A stretch of 64,000 nt of DNA, taken from a bacterium. GTDB lineage: Bacteria; CAIWAD01. The stretch lies in NCBI GenBank assembly GCA_030429345.1, contig JAUIFJ010000012.1, positions 68,512 to 132,511 on the forward strand, read 5' to 3'. Positions 33,649 to 42,604 of this stretch are shown here, piece after piece; positions within the stretch are counted from its first letter, which is position 1, and every line of letters starts with the position of its first letter. The position numbers were made by a program, and so were the translations under genes. Under the pieces are notes generated by a model. It was not told the origin of the DNA and did not search any database. It was given only the letters and a program-made list of their open reading frames with translations.

Positions 33649-34574
33649 ATCTCCGGCCCTGGCGGGGTGCGCTGCAGCTGGCTGTCAGCCTGGGCGCGCT
33701 CTGGCTGATCAGCCGCAGTGTTTCCCTGCAGGATCTCACTCGCCTCTGGAGCCTGGCCGACGGCGGGCTGCTCTTCGCGGCGGTCGCCCTGCTCCCGCTC
33801 AACCTTGGGCTGCAACTGATGAAGTGGCGTACCCTGCTCCTGGGCCTGGAGGTGCTGCCTCCCGGCAAGCAGATCCTGCGCAGCTGGTTCCTGGGCCTGC
33901 TGCTCGGCCTGTTGACGCCCGGCCGTCTGGGAGAACACGGCCGTATACTTTTCCTCAGGGACATTCCCCGCTCGCGTCTGCTCACCCTGAGCCTGCTTGA
34001 ACGGGCCGCCAGTTCCGTGGTCACGGTCTTCCTGGGACTGGCCTGCCTGCTGGCCCTTCCCCACTCATGGTTTCCCGGACTGCCGCGCCAGGCGATTCTC
34101 GTCTACGCGGGAGTCTCCTTCCTGCTGCACCTGCTGGCGCTGGCGGTCCTGCTGCGCCCGGTGCTGCTTGGCGGTCTGCTGGACCGCCTGCCAAGGCTTC
34201 GTGAACACCGCCGCCTGCAGGAGGCGCGCGCGGCCCTGGCCGGCATTGCCCCCTCGCATCGCCTGGCCCTATTGGGCTGGTCCCTGGCTTTCTGGCTGTG
34301 TTTCACCGGCCAGTTCGTGCTGCTGATCCGCTCCCTGGGATTCGAGCATTCGCTGAGCTGGGCCGCGGCCGGCGGCACCTTCCTGCTCAACGCCCTCTTC
34401 CCGATCAGCTTCGGCAATCTGGGCCTGAGGGAACTGTTCTCCGCGGCCCTGTTCCAGTCGATCGGCGCAGAGGCGGCGCTGGCTGTCGGGGCCAGCCTGC
34501 TGCTCTTCAGCATCAACATGCTGCTGCCGGCGCTGATCAGCCTGCCCCTGCTCCGGTCGGGGAGAGCCTCGTGA
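33645..34574 (+). CDS. Lysylphosphatidylglycerol-synthase-like flippase-domain membrane protein
   Basis: A 309-aa integral membrane protein with about eight hydrophobic segments. Motifs such as LKWRTLLLGL-type (MKWRTLLLGLEVLPPG), LGLLTPGRLGEHGRI and LLERAASSVVTVFLG, and FPISFGNLGLREL near the end, fit the UPF0104/LPG synthase transmembrane family, whose members move or modify lipids in the inner membrane. The GTG start has AAGGAA upstream and overlaps the radical SAM stop by 4 bp. It is the probable translocator of the product of this operon (inference). Confidence 0.78.
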   Translation: MNLRPWRGALQLAVSLGALWLISRSVSLQDLTRLWSLADGGLLFAAVALLPLNLGLQLMKWRTLLLGLEVLPPGKQILRSWFLGLLLGLLTPGRLGEHGRILFLRDIPRSRLLTLSLLERAASSVVTVFLGLACLLALPHSWFPGLPRQAILVYAGVSFLLHLLALAVLLRPVLLGGLLDRLPRLREHRRLQEARAALAGIAPSHRLALLGWSLAFWLCFTGQFVLLIRSLGFEHSLSWAAAGGTFLLNALFPISFGNLGLRELFSAALFQSIGAEAALAVGASLLLFSINMLLPALISLPLLRSGRAS

Positions 34575-35662
34575 GCCTGCTGCTTCTGCTGGGGGCCGTA
34601 TACGCCCTTGCCGTCTGGCGCCTGGGCAGCCTGCTGCGGCCGGAAACCGCCGACGGGACGGAGCCCCTTCCCGGCCTGAGCGTCCTGGTGTGCTACAGAA
34701 ACGAGCAGGAGCGGATTGCCGCCTGCCTTGAGAGCCTGCTCGAGCAGGATCACCCGGAGCTGGAAGTGCTGGCGATCAACGATCGCAGCGAGGATCAGGG
34801 GCCGGAGATCGTCGCCGGGATGGCGAGGAAGCATCCCCGCCGGCTGCAGGCCCTCGCGGCTCCTGCGCCGGGCGGAAAGAAGCGCGGCCTGAGCGCAGGC
34901 ATGCAGGCGGCGACATACGACCTGCTGGCTGTGGTGGACGCCGATTCCCGCGCGCCGCAAGGCTGGGCCCGCCGCCTGGCAGGCGCGTTTGACCAGGAGA
35001 CGGGCCTGGTTGCCGCGCCGGTCGTCTTCGAAAGCGGGAACAGCAGCCTCTTCTCCCGCGCCGTCGCCAGCGAGTACGCCGCCCTGCTCGGAGCGGGGCT
35101 CGCCGCTCTGGCGGACGGCCGACCGCTCTTCGCCAGCGGCAGCAACCTGGCCTGGCGTCGCCAGGCCTTCCTCGACGCCGGCGGCTACCAGGGCCTGGAA
35201 GACATTCCCAGCGGGGACGATACCCTGTTGCTCCAGCGTATACACACAAGAACGCGCTGGAAACTGCGCAGCCTGCTCGACCCGCGGGCCGTGATCCACA
35301 CGCGCGGTCCATCAAGCCTGGCCGAGCTTGTGCGCCAGCGTGTCCGCTGGAACAGCACCGAGCGGCACTACCCGGACCCGCTGGCCCTGCTGGCCGCCCT
35401 GGCCGTGTATACGGTCTGGCTCGGACTGCCGCTGTCCCTCGTCCTGGCCCTGGCCGGGCGGGCGGATGCCGGCGCGGTCCTGCTGCTCTGGCTGCTCAAG
35501 CTGCTGCCCGACCTGCGGCTGGCGGGGCGCGCCCGGGAGACCTTCGGCCTGCCGAAGGATTCGCTCTCCCTCTTGCCGGCCTGGCTGCTGCAGCTGGGCT
35601 ATGGCCTGCTGGTTCCTTGGCTGGGCCTGGCCGGCCGCTTCCGTTGGCGGGAAGGCCGATGA
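34571..35662 (+). CDS. Family 2 glycosyltransferase, second of the operon
   Basis: A 363-aa GT2 with an N-terminal membrane helix (LLLLLGAVYALAVW), SVLVCYRNEQERIAACLESLL, the aspartates in VLAINDRSEDQG and VVDADSRAPQGW, FASGSNLAWRRQAFLDAGGY, the DDTLLLQR catalytic region, and RQRVRWNSTE (QxxRW-type processivity motif). Two to three helices end the protein. It is distinct from the first GT2 of the operon. GTG start overlaps the previous stop by 4 bp and its own stop overlaps the deacetylase start by 4 bp. Confidence 0.85.
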   Translation: MSLLLLLGAVYALAVWRLGSLLRPETADGTEPLPGLSVLVCYRNEQERIAACLESLLEQDHPELEVLAINDRSEDQGPEIVAGMARKHPRRLQALAAPAPGGKKRGLSAGMQAATYDLLAVVDADSRAPQGWARRLAGAFDQETGLVAAPVVFESGNSSLFSRAVASEYAALLGAGLAALADGRPLFASGSNLAWRRQAFLDAGGYQGLEDIPSGDDTLLLQRIHTRTRWKLRSLLDPRAVIHTRGPSSLAELVRQRVRWNSTERHYPDPLALLAALAVYTVWLGLPLSLVLALAGRADAGAVLLLWLLKLLPDLRLAGRARETFGLPKDSLSLLPAWLLQLGYGLLVPWLGLAGRFRWREGR

Positions 35663-36303
35663 CGGGCTGGTACTACCGAAGCGGCGGGCCGCGGCATCTT
35701 CTCCAGGGCGGTCTCTGGTCCCCTCCCCGGGGGCAGGGCCTGCTGGCCAGTTTCGACGACGGGCCCAGCGGGAACAGCCTCAGAATCGGCGAGCTGCTGG
35801 CCGGATCCGGTGTGCGCGCGCTGTTCTTCGTGTTGGGCGACAAGGCGCGAAGGCACCCCGAATGGCTGCGGGAGCTGGCGGCCCAGGGGCATCTGCTGGG
35901 AAGCCACGGCGAGCGGCACGAGCGGCACACCTGGCTGCGCGCGGAGAGCGTGCGCGAGTCCCTGCGACGCAGCCAGGACGCGATCCGCGCGGCGGGCCTG
36001 GAGCCCTCGGGCTGGTTCCGTCCGCCATACGGCGCCTGGTGGCCCTGGCAGAACCGCCTGCTGAAGGAAGCGGGCCTTAGGGCGCTCTACTGGAACCTCA
36101 ACCCCCACGACTATGCGGGCATTCCGGCGAAGACCATTCGCGATCGGCTCTTGCGCTATCGGCGCGAGCGCAGCCTGGCTCTTCTCCATTGCAGCGGAAA
36201 CAACGAAGAGCAGACATGGCTCTGCCTGCAACGCTATCTTCCGGAATTGCTGGAAGCCGGACTGGGCCGGCTGGCGCCGATGGAACTGCTCCCCGGCACC
36301 TAG
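35659..36303 (+). CDS. Polysaccharide deacetylase (NodB domain)
   Basis: A 214-aa carbohydrate esterase family 4 protein. The metal and catalytic motifs are in place: FDDGPS at about 32-37, SHGERHERH about 78, RPPYGAW, and LLHCSG near the end. It removes N-acetyl groups from an amino sugar in a glycan or glycolipid. No signal peptide is seen, so it may act on a cytoplasmic, lipid-linked intermediate before export (inference). It is the last of five overlapping genes. Confidence 0.87.
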   Translation: MTGWYYRSGGPRHLLQGGLWSPPRGQGLLASFDDGPSGNSLRIGELLAGSGVRALFFVLGDKARRHPEWLRELAAQGHLLGSHGERHERHTWLRAESVRESLRRSQDAIRAAGLEPSGWFRPPYGAWWPWQNRLLKEAGLRALYWNLNPHDYAGIPAKTIRDRLLRYRRERSLALLHCSGNNEEQTWLCLQRYLPELLEAGLGRLAPMELLPGT

Positions 36304-36363
36304 GGGAAGCGTCCTCCGCAAGGGTCGAGAACGACCGATACAGGAGATGAAAGGAACCCGGCG

Positions 36364-37614
36364 ATGATCAATATCCGCTCCGAGGTCGGCCGGCTGAAGA
36401 CCGTGCTGATCCACCAGCCCGGATTCGAGCACCGCAAGACCGTGCCCTGGAACAAGGACGCGATGCTCTTCGACGACATCCTGGATGTAGACGCGGCGCG
36501 CCGCGAGCACCGGGGCATGGCCGACGAACTGGCCGCTTCCGGCGTGGAGGTGGTCTACCTGCTCGACCTGTTGAAGGAGGTCTGCGCCGACAAGCAGCGG
36601 CGCCGCGCCTTCTACGAGGATTTCCTCGGGCCGGAGATCCTGCGGACGCTCGATGTCGATCGCCTGCAGCCCTGGCACCTGATCCACGGCTGGCCGGACC
36701 GTTTCCTGATTACGGCGGACACGCTGGTGCCGCCCCTGCCCAACCTCTATTTCACCCGGGATCCGGCTTTCGTGATCCACGACTGCCTGATCGTGAGCCA
36801 TCTCTACTGGCCGGCCAGGCTGCGCGAAAGCCGCCTGCTCTCGAGCATCTTCCGCCTGCATCCCTCCATGCAGGAGGTCAAGGTCTGGGACGGCCTGCTG
36901 GAGAGCGAGGAGACGCGGGTCGAAGGCGGGGATGTGCTCGTCGCCAACGAGCATACGGTCCTGGTCGGCGTTGGCGAAAGGACGACCTCTGCGGGTGCCG
37001 ATCTGCTGGCGGAACACCTCTTCAAGCATACGCCGGTGGACACGGTGATCAAGATCCTCCTGCCCGCCAAGCGCGAGTTCATGCACCTGGACACGGTGCT
37101 GACCTTCGTGGATCACCAGCGCATCCTGACCATGCCCTATCTCTGGGACCGTCCGGATCTCTACGCCGCCGTGGCGGACAAGGCCCGCGATATCTGCATC
37201 CGCAACCACCACCAGTATACGGGACCGGATCCCGACGAGCTGCGCACCGGTTCGCAGATGGAGATCCTGCGCAAGGGCAAGAAGGTGGAATGCAGGGACA
37301 AGGTGCTCGAGGGCCTGGCCGAGCTGGGCATCATCAACCCGGACTGGACGGTCTGGGTCGGCGGCCGGCTGAATCTCTACCCGACCCCGGACGAGCACAT
37401 CATCTGCGCCCTGCGCGAACAGTGGAACGACGCCGCCAACACCTTCGCCATCAGCCCGGGGCGCGTGCTCTGCTACCAGCGCAACATGCGCACGCTGCAG
37501 GCGCTCGAAGAGGCGCACGTGGACCTGGTGACCTTCCACGGCAGCGAGCTGGTCCGCGGCCGCGGCGGTGCGCGTTGTATGACAATGCCCCTGGGCCGGG
37601 TGGAGTCGGTGTAG
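36364..37614 (+). CDS. arcA: Arginine deiminase
   Basis: A 416-aa guanidino-group hydrolase. It converts arginine to citrulline and ammonia. The catalytic set is visible: YFTRDP, EGGDV (187-190), HLDTVLTFVD from His241, and the nucleophile Cys405 in RGRGGARCMTMPL. Length and motif spacing fit true arginine deiminases. It has AAAGGAA before the ATG. No carbamate kinase or ornithine carbamoyltransferase is adjacent, so the usual ATP-yielding pathway is not clustered here. The gene lies 60 bp after the glycan operon and may have its own promoter. Confidence 0.92.
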   Translation: MINIRSEVGRLKTVLIHQPGFEHRKTVPWNKDAMLFDDILDVDAARREHRGMADELAASGVEVVYLLDLLKEVCADKQRRRAFYEDFLGPEILRTLDVDRLQPWHLIHGWPDRFLITADTLVPPLPNLYFTRDPAFVIHDCLIVSHLYWPARLRESRLLSSIFRLHPSMQEVKVWDGLLESEETRVEGGDVLVANEHTVLVGVGERTTSAGADLLAEHLFKHTPVDTVIKILLPAKREFMHLDTVLTFVDHQRILTMPYLWDRPDLYAAVADKARDICIRNHHQYTGPDPDELRTGSQMEILRKGKKVECRDKVLEGLAELGIINPDWTVWVGGRLNLYPTPDEHIICALREQWNDAANTFAISPGRVLCYQRNMRTLQALEEAHVDLVTFHGSELVRGRGGARCMTMPLGRVESV

Positions 37615-37939
37615 CACGCGAAGGATGGCAGGGGCGAACCCCGGCACATCCGTGGTGACACACCTTCGCACTTCCCCCAATCCGTCATCCCCGCGCAGGC
37701 GGGGCCCATTCCGTTCCGGACGCTGCTTCTTGTGCGTTCCGCCGACTGTCTGCAATCAAAAGCTCTTCGCGGAACAATGGATTGGCTATACGCCAGGATA
37801 GGCCCCCGCCTTCGCGGGGGCGACTGAATGGAGAGGATCTCCCGTAACACTAAAGCGGGCGGCTGCAACGCAGCCGCCCGCTCTTTTGTATACAGTTCCT
37901 CCGCGCTCTCCGTCTCCTCCGCGCCCTCCGTGCGAGTTC
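37615..37939. repeat. Intergenic region with REP-like hairpins
   Basis: This 325-bp gap contains two related GC hairpins, CCCCGCGCAGGCGGGG (37689-37704, preceded by GTCATC) and CCCCCGCCTTCGCGGGGG (37803-37820). A third copy of the type lies at 63863-63880. They resemble dispersed REP-type palindromes. A purine/pyrimidine-skewed CTCCGCGCTCTCCGTCTC stretch (37898-37928) also occurs. No gene is visible. Confidence 0.6.
37854..37882. terminator. Bidirectional hairpin terminator
   Basis: GCGGGCGGCTGC-AAC-GCAGCCGCCCGC with TCTTTTG on the plus side and TTTAG on the minus side, between convergent genes ending at 37614 and 37940. Confidence 0.8.
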
Positions 37940-39253
37940 TTATTCGGAAAGCTTCGCCAACACGAAAGCCAGGTCCGGCTGCCCGATCTCCTGCAGCTCA
38001 TAGCCCACCCGCAGGCAGGGGCAGTCGAAGTTGATCAGCTTGCGCAGGTCGATCGGCGTGCCGATGATCACCAGGTCGGCATTGACGGCCTCGATGGTCT
38101 TCTTCAGGTCCTCGACCTGGGCCGGGCTGTAGCCCATGGCGGGCAGGATCTCGCCCGTGTCCGGGTACTTCTCGAAGGTCGTCTGGATCGAGCCGACGGC
38201 GAAGGGCCTGGGATCAATGATCTCCGCCGCGCCGTGACGCTTGGCGGCGACCCAGCCGGCGCCGTACTTCATGCCGCCGTGTGTCAGCGTCGGGCCGTCC
38301 TCGACCACCAGCACGCGCTTGTCGCGGATCTTCTCCGCCTGCTCCACGGTCAGGGGACTGGCGGCCTCGATGACCGTCGCCTCCGGATTCAGCTTGTAGT
38401 CGATGCGGTGACACAACTCGATGTCCTCGCGCGAGGCGCTGTCGATCTTGTTGACGATCAGCGCGTCGGACATGCGGACATTGGTCTCGCCCGGGTAGTA
38501 CTTCTCCGCGTGATCCGGCCTGTGCGGGTCGACGACGGTGAAGAAGACATCCGGCTTGATGAAGGGCGTGTCGTTGTTGCCGCCGTCCCAGATCACGATG
38601 TCCGCTTCCTCCTCGGCGCGGCGCAGGATGGCCTCGTAGTCGACGCCGGCGTAGATCACCAGGCCCGCGTCCACGTAGGGTTCGTACTCCTCGCGCTCCT
38701 CGATGGTGATCTTGTGCTTGGCCATGTCCTCGTAGGTGGCGAAGCGCTGCACGGCCTGTTCGGCCAGGTTGCCGTAGGGCATGGGGTGGCGGATCGCCAC
38801 GACCTTCTTGCCCGTCTCCTTGAGCAGCTTGACCACCTTGCGGCTGGTCTGGCTCTTGCCGCAGCCGGTGCGGCTGGCGCAAACGGCGACCACCGGCCGC
38901 GAGCTGGGCAGCATGGTCTTCTTCGGGCTGAGCAGGATGAAATCCGCTCCGTTGGCGTTGCAGATCGCCGCCAGGTTCATCACGTGCTGATAGGGCACAT
39001 CGCTGTAGCTGAAGACGCACTGCTCGGCTTTCAGCTCCTTGATCAGGCGCGGCAGCTCGCTCTCATCCTCGATGGGAATGCCGTAGGGGTAGCGCGGTCC
39101 CGCCAGTTCGGGCGGATACCGGCGACCGTCGATGTCGGGAATCTGCGTCGCCGTGAAGGCAACCACCTCGACCTCCGCATTCTCGCGGTAGCAGACATTG
39201 AAGTTGTGGAAATCCCGGCCTGCGGCTCCCAGGATGATGGTGCGAGTGGACAT
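37940..39253 (-). CDS. Cyclic 2,3-diphosphoglycerate synthetase-like GTPase (COG2403 type)
   Basis: A 437-aa P-loop protein. The N-terminal RTIILGAAGRDFHNFN is the family opening, followed by IPDIDGRRYPPELAGPRYP (seen in part), FSYSDVPYQHVM, the P-loop VCASRTGCGKSQTSR at about 127-141, and IWDGGNNDTPF, LIVNKIDSA, VVEDGPTLTHGGM. This is the family of cyclic 2,3-diphosphoglycerate synthetase from methanogens; many bacteria carry it without making that solute, so the bacterial role is open. ATG at 39253 has a strong GGAGGAG site. It is convergent with arginine deiminase. Confidence 0.8.
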   Translation of the reverse strand: MSTRTIILGAAGRDFHNFNVCYRENAEVEVVAFTATQIPDIDGRRYPPELAGPRYPYGIPIEDESELPRLIKELKAEQCVFSYSDVPYQHVMNLAAICNANGADFILLSPKKTMLPSSRPVVAVCASRTGCGKSQTSRKVVKLLKETGKKVVAIRHPMPYGNLAEQAVQRFATYEDMAKHKITIEEREEYEPYVDAGLVIYAGVDYEAILRRAEEEADIVIWDGGNNDTPFIKPDVFFTVVDPHRPDHAEKYYPGETNVRMSDALIVNKIDSASREDIELCHRIDYKLNPEATVIEAASPLTVEQAEKIRDKRVLVVEDGPTLTHGGMKYGAGWVAAKRHGAAEIIDPRPFAVGSIQTTFEKYPDTGEILPAMGYSPAQVEDLKKTIEAVNADLVIIGTPIDLRKLINFDCPCLRVGYELQEIGQPDLAFVLAKLSE

Positions 39254-39468
39254 GGAACTCCTCCGCATGATTCGCGTTCTGCGCGGGCGCGCCTTTCGAA
39301 GGCAGGGTGGTCATCACCGGGCTGCTTCAAAACAGAGTTTGTCATGCCAAAGGCGGAGGTGCCTTGACGATTGTCATGCACAGATCTGCTCCAGGACAAG
39401 GCGGCCGGAAGTCCAGCAGCGAAGCCCGAAGCTGGTGGGCAACCTGGAGGAACGCGGCCAGGGCAGAC

Positions 39469-40257
39469 TCAGTCGCGTTGCGAGCTTTCAGCCGGCAGCC
39501 GCAGCCGGTGTCGCTCGTCGAAGAAGCCGCGCTGGGCCATCTGCAGGGCGATGCGCTGGCCGAGGATCGTCGCCAGGAAGATCAGCAACAGGACCAGGTA
39601 CTGGTAGAGAATGGCCTGCATCACGGAGGCGCCGGCCAGCAGCTGGCCGGTCATCATCCCAGGCAGGAAGACGATGCCCACCGTGGCCAGGCTGTTGATC
39701 GCCGGCGTCAGCGCGCGCCGCATCTCGCCCTTCCGCAAGGGGGCCAGGGCTTCTCCCGGAGTCATGCCGAGGGCCAGCCTCTCCGTGATCCATTCGCGCT
39801 CCTCGCGCAGGCGGGCGCAGAAGCCCTGCAGCGAAAGGCTGATGCCGTTCATCGAGTTGCCGAGCATCATGCCCAGCAGGGGAACCACGAGGCGCGGCTC
39901 CTCGAAGAGTCCCTGGCGCAGCACGATCAGGGCGATCCCCAGGCTGCAGGCGGCGCTGCCGGCAAGGGCCAGCAGGGTGCCGGGCCACAGGCGGCGTGCC
40001 TCGTCTTCCTGCCGCGCCAGCACCTCGCGCAGGGCGGCTCCCAGCATGAGGACCATGCACAGCGCCAGCCAGGGCCAGCCGGCGCTTTCGAAGAGCCAGG
40101 CCAGCACCAGGCCCAGCAGGGCCAGCTGCACGGCGGCGCGCAGAACCGCGATCCAGGCCGGACGCGCGACGCCGCTGCGCAGGAAGCCCTCCAGGGCCAG
40201 CACCAGGCCCAGCAGGCCCAGCGGCAGGAGCATGCGTTCCAGCTGCAGTTCAATCAT
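39469..40257 (-). CDS. fetB: FetB-type ABC transporter permease
   Basis: A 262-aa membrane protein of the UPF0014/FetB family with about six helices. Characteristic pieces are LRAAVQLALLGLVLAWLF, PLLGMMLGNSMNGISLSL, REWITERLALGMTPGEAL, INSLATVGIVFLPGMMTGQLLAG and YQYLVLLLIFLA. In E. coli FetAB exports or handles iron during oxidative stress. It overlaps the fetA stop by 8 bp. Last gene of the probable operon that starts with ispH. Confidence 0.88.
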   Translation of the reverse strand: MIELQLERMLLPLGLLGLVLALEGFLRSGVARPAWIAVLRAAVQLALLGLVLAWLFESAGWPWLALCMVLMLGAALREVLARQEDEARRLWPGTLLALAGSAACSLGIALIVLRQGLFEEPRLVVPLLGMMLGNSMNGISLSLQGFCARLREEREWITERLALGMTPGEALAPLRKGEMRRALTPAINSLATVGIVFLPGMMTGQLLAGASVMQAILYQYLVLLLIFLATILGQRIALQMAQRGFFDERHRLRLPAESSQRD

Positions 40258-40834
40258 CGACGGGCGCTTCCATTTCGATCACCGTATCACAGGCCTCGAG
40301 CACCTCGCGGTTGTGGCTGACCCAGATCACGCCGCGCCCGTCCTGCTGCAGCCATTCGCGGACAACCCGGCACAGCAGGCCGCGTCCTTCCGGATCCATG
40401 TGCGCGCCCATCTCGTCCAGCAGCAGCACGGAGGGCTCCAGCAAAAGGGAGCGCAGCAGCAGCAGGCGCTGATCCTCTCCGCTGCTTCGTTCCTGCTTCA
40501 GTTCGCCGTCGATGCCGAGTCGTTTCGCCAGGGTTCCGGCCCTGTCGCTGTGCAGCAGTTCGGGAAAGGGCTCCCTGCGCAGCCGGCTGGCGGGCGGCGT
40601 ATACAGCACCCGGCGGCGCCAGGCTTCCGGCCGGAAGTCCATCGCCGGACGCCCTTCCAGCAGGCAACGCCCCCGGTGGGGAGCCAGGTCGGCCATGGCC
40701 AGCAGCAGGGTGGTCTTGCCGCAGCCGCTGGGACCGCGCAGACCGAACATTCCCTTCGGCGGCAAGTCCAGGTCGATCCGCGGACTGAAAGCGGTCTGCA
40801 GTTCCTCGCAGCGGAAAAGAGGGGGGTGGCTCAC
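40250..40834 (-). CDS. fetA: FetA-type ABC transporter ATPase
   Basis: A 194-aa short ABC ATPase. Walker A is GPSGCGKTT, the signature is SSGEDQRLLLLRSLL (a variant of LSGGE), Walker B is SVLLLDEMGAHMD, and the switch histidine is in IWVSHNRE. It is slightly shorter than E. coli FetA. The GTG start lies only 6 bp after the stop of the secreted EEP nuclease, so it is likely to be co-transcribed with that gene. Confidence 0.87.
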   Translation of the reverse strand: MSHPPLFRCEELQTAFSPRIDLDLPPKGMFGLRGPSGCGKTTLLLAMADLAPHRGRCLLEGRPAMDFRPEAWRRRVLYTPPASRLRREPFPELLHSDRAGTLAKRLGIDGELKQERSSGEDQRLLLLRSLLLEPSVLLLDEMGAHMDPEGRGLLCRVVREWLQQDGRGVIWVSHNREVLEACDTVIEMEAPVDD

Positions 40835-40840
40835 AGGACC

Positions 40841-42604
40841 CTACTTGAGCAGCAGCAATCGCTGGACCTGCCGCATGCCGTTGCTGCTCAGGGCCAGCAG
40901 GTAGAGGCCCGCGGGCAATGAACCGGCATGCAGTTCCAGGCTGTGCTCGCCGGCGGCGCAGGGTCCTTCCCTCAGGATCTGCTCCAGCCCTCCCCGCAGG
41001 TTGTAGAGTTCGAGCCTCGCCAGGCCTTCCTGCCGCTGCACCCAGCGGATGCGCGTGCTCGGGTTGAAAGGATTGGGGTGGACGCTGAGTTCCGTATCCG
41101 TTGGCAGGGCAGGATCCGCGAGGCCTGTCTGTGTGACAGGCCGGAAATCGGCGAAACGGGGAATGTGATCCGAGGCCAGGGCCGCGTCCCCGGCCAGCAG
41201 GCTGTACTCGTCGAGCGCTTCTTCCGGCATCGAGGCGGTCCAGACCGTGCCGTGGCGCGCCGTCTCGATGACGCTGTCCGAGTAGAGCACATAGTCCAGC
41301 CAGCCCGGAGAGAAGCTGCTGCCCGTGTCATGCCAGGTGAAGACATCCGCCGTGCCGCAGTGCGGGCTGTTGAGGCTTGTGATTTCGCTGCCGTCCCAGT
41401 CGGGCGGGCTGTCGGGGCCGAAGAGCCCCTCGTTCTGCACATCGCCTTCCAGCAGCGTGAGCAGCTGCTGGCGCTGGCCGACCAGGTTGAAATCGCCCAG
41501 CAGGACGAAGGGCGTGTTCTGCGGAATGCCCTGGATCTCCCCGTTGCGCGCCTCGTGCAGGAAATGGATGATGCTGTCCGCCTCGTACTGCCGCTGGTTG
41601 TCGGCGCCGCAGCAGCGCAGATGGATGTTGAAGACCAGCAGCGGTCCGCCAAGGGCCGTGGACTGGGCATCCACCAGGTGCGCCGTGTTGCGGTAGCCGG
41701 CGTCGATCAGCCAGCTCTCCGTGATCGGCAGGGCGCTGGCGAGCACATTCCCGCTGCTCAGCTTGACGGCCTGCCACTCCTGCTCCGGAAACCACTGCTC
41801 GAGCTGCTGCACCACCTGCGAGGCGGGGGGGTCCCAGATCTCCTGGAAGGCGATCAGGTCCGGCCGCAGCGCCGCCAGCATGCGTTCATAGGCCGGCTGA
41901 GCCGAGGGCTCAAGCAGCAGGCGGCCATGCAGCGTGTTCCAGGCCATCAGCCGCAGGTCGGTGGCCTCCTCGCGCTCGAAATCGGGACAGGGCAGGGGCG
42001 GCAGCTCGCCGTCGTCGCCGAAGGAGGCCAGGAAGAAGCCGACATCCGGCAGGCGGTCGCCGGCGGTCACGCGCAGCACCGCCGTCAGGGTATTGGACGG
42101 AAAGAGGGGCTGTCCCGCCACCTCCGCCGTTCGCGAAAGAGCCAGTTCGAAGTCCGCGCTGCCGTGTGTCGGCAGGATGCGCAGGCCCACGTCAATGTGC
42201 GACACGGCGTTTCCCTGGCCCTGGGGCGTATACACGACCCCGCTGCGCGAGCCGAAGTACCAGGCGAAATCCACGCCCAGTCCTTCCTCCGCGAGCCCCG
42301 TCTGCGGATCGCCATCCGTGTCGACCAGCAGCTGCAGACCGTTGGGATCCTGCTGGACGAGCTCCTGGGCCAGCTCGATGCGGAAGACGGCATTCTGCTC
42401 GTCGTTGGCGAAAGACAGGCCGAGCAGGTCGATCGAGGCCCCGTCCCCCGTCGGATCCTCCTCCACCTGGGCCGCGCCCGCCCAGTCCTCCGTGAAACCG
42501 TCGATCGCCAGGCGACGGAGCTCGGCGGAAACCGGCAGGGCCAGCGAAAGCGCCAGCAGGGAAGCCAGGATCCTATTTGAGAAGCAGCAGGCGTTGTGTG
42601 ACAT
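40841..42604 (-). CDS. Secreted endonuclease/exonuclease/phosphatase-family protein with sorting domain
   Basis: A 587-aa exported protein: signal peptide (ILASLLALSLALPVSA), then a beta domain of about 190 residues (IDGFTEDWAGAAQ, LLVDTDGDPQTG), then an EEP-superfamily catalytic domain at about 220-490 with LRLMAWNTLHG, LIAFQEIWD, VFNIHLRCCG, VLLGDFNLVG and ASDHIPRFADF, the usual Asn, Glu, Asp-x-Asn and terminal Asp-His residues. The C-terminus is a FlgD-like sorting domain (VHPNPFNPSTRIRW ... QRLLLLK). It probably degrades extracellular nucleic acid or phosphodiesters. The ATG has GGAGGATC and overlaps the upstream nuclease gene by 32 bp. Confidence 0.85.
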   Translation of the reverse strand: MSHNACCFSNRILASLLALSLALPVSAELRRLAIDGFTEDWAGAAQVEEDPTGDGASIDLLGLSFANDEQNAVFRIELAQELVQQDPNGLQLLVDTDGDPQTGLAEEGLGVDFAWYFGSRSGVVYTPQGQGNAVSHIDVGLRILPTHGSADFELALSRTAEVAGQPLFPSNTLTAVLRVTAGDRLPDVGFFLASFGDDGELPPLPCPDFEREEATDLRLMAWNTLHGRLLLEPSAQPAYERMLAALRPDLIAFQEIWDPPASQVVQQLEQWFPEQEWQAVKLSSGNVLASALPITESWLIDAGYRNTAHLVDAQSTALGGPLLVFNIHLRCCGADNQRQYEADSIIHFLHEARNGEIQGIPQNTPFVLLGDFNLVGQRQQLLTLLEGDVQNEGLFGPDSPPDWDGSEITSLNSPHCGTADVFTWHDTGSSFSPGWLDYVLYSDSVIETARHGTVWTASMPEEALDEYSLLAGDAALASDHIPRFADFRPVTQTGLADPALPTDTELSVHPNPFNPSTRIRWVQRQEGLARLELYNLRGGLEQILREGPCAAGEHSLELHAGSLPAGLYLLALSSNGMRQVQRLLLLK

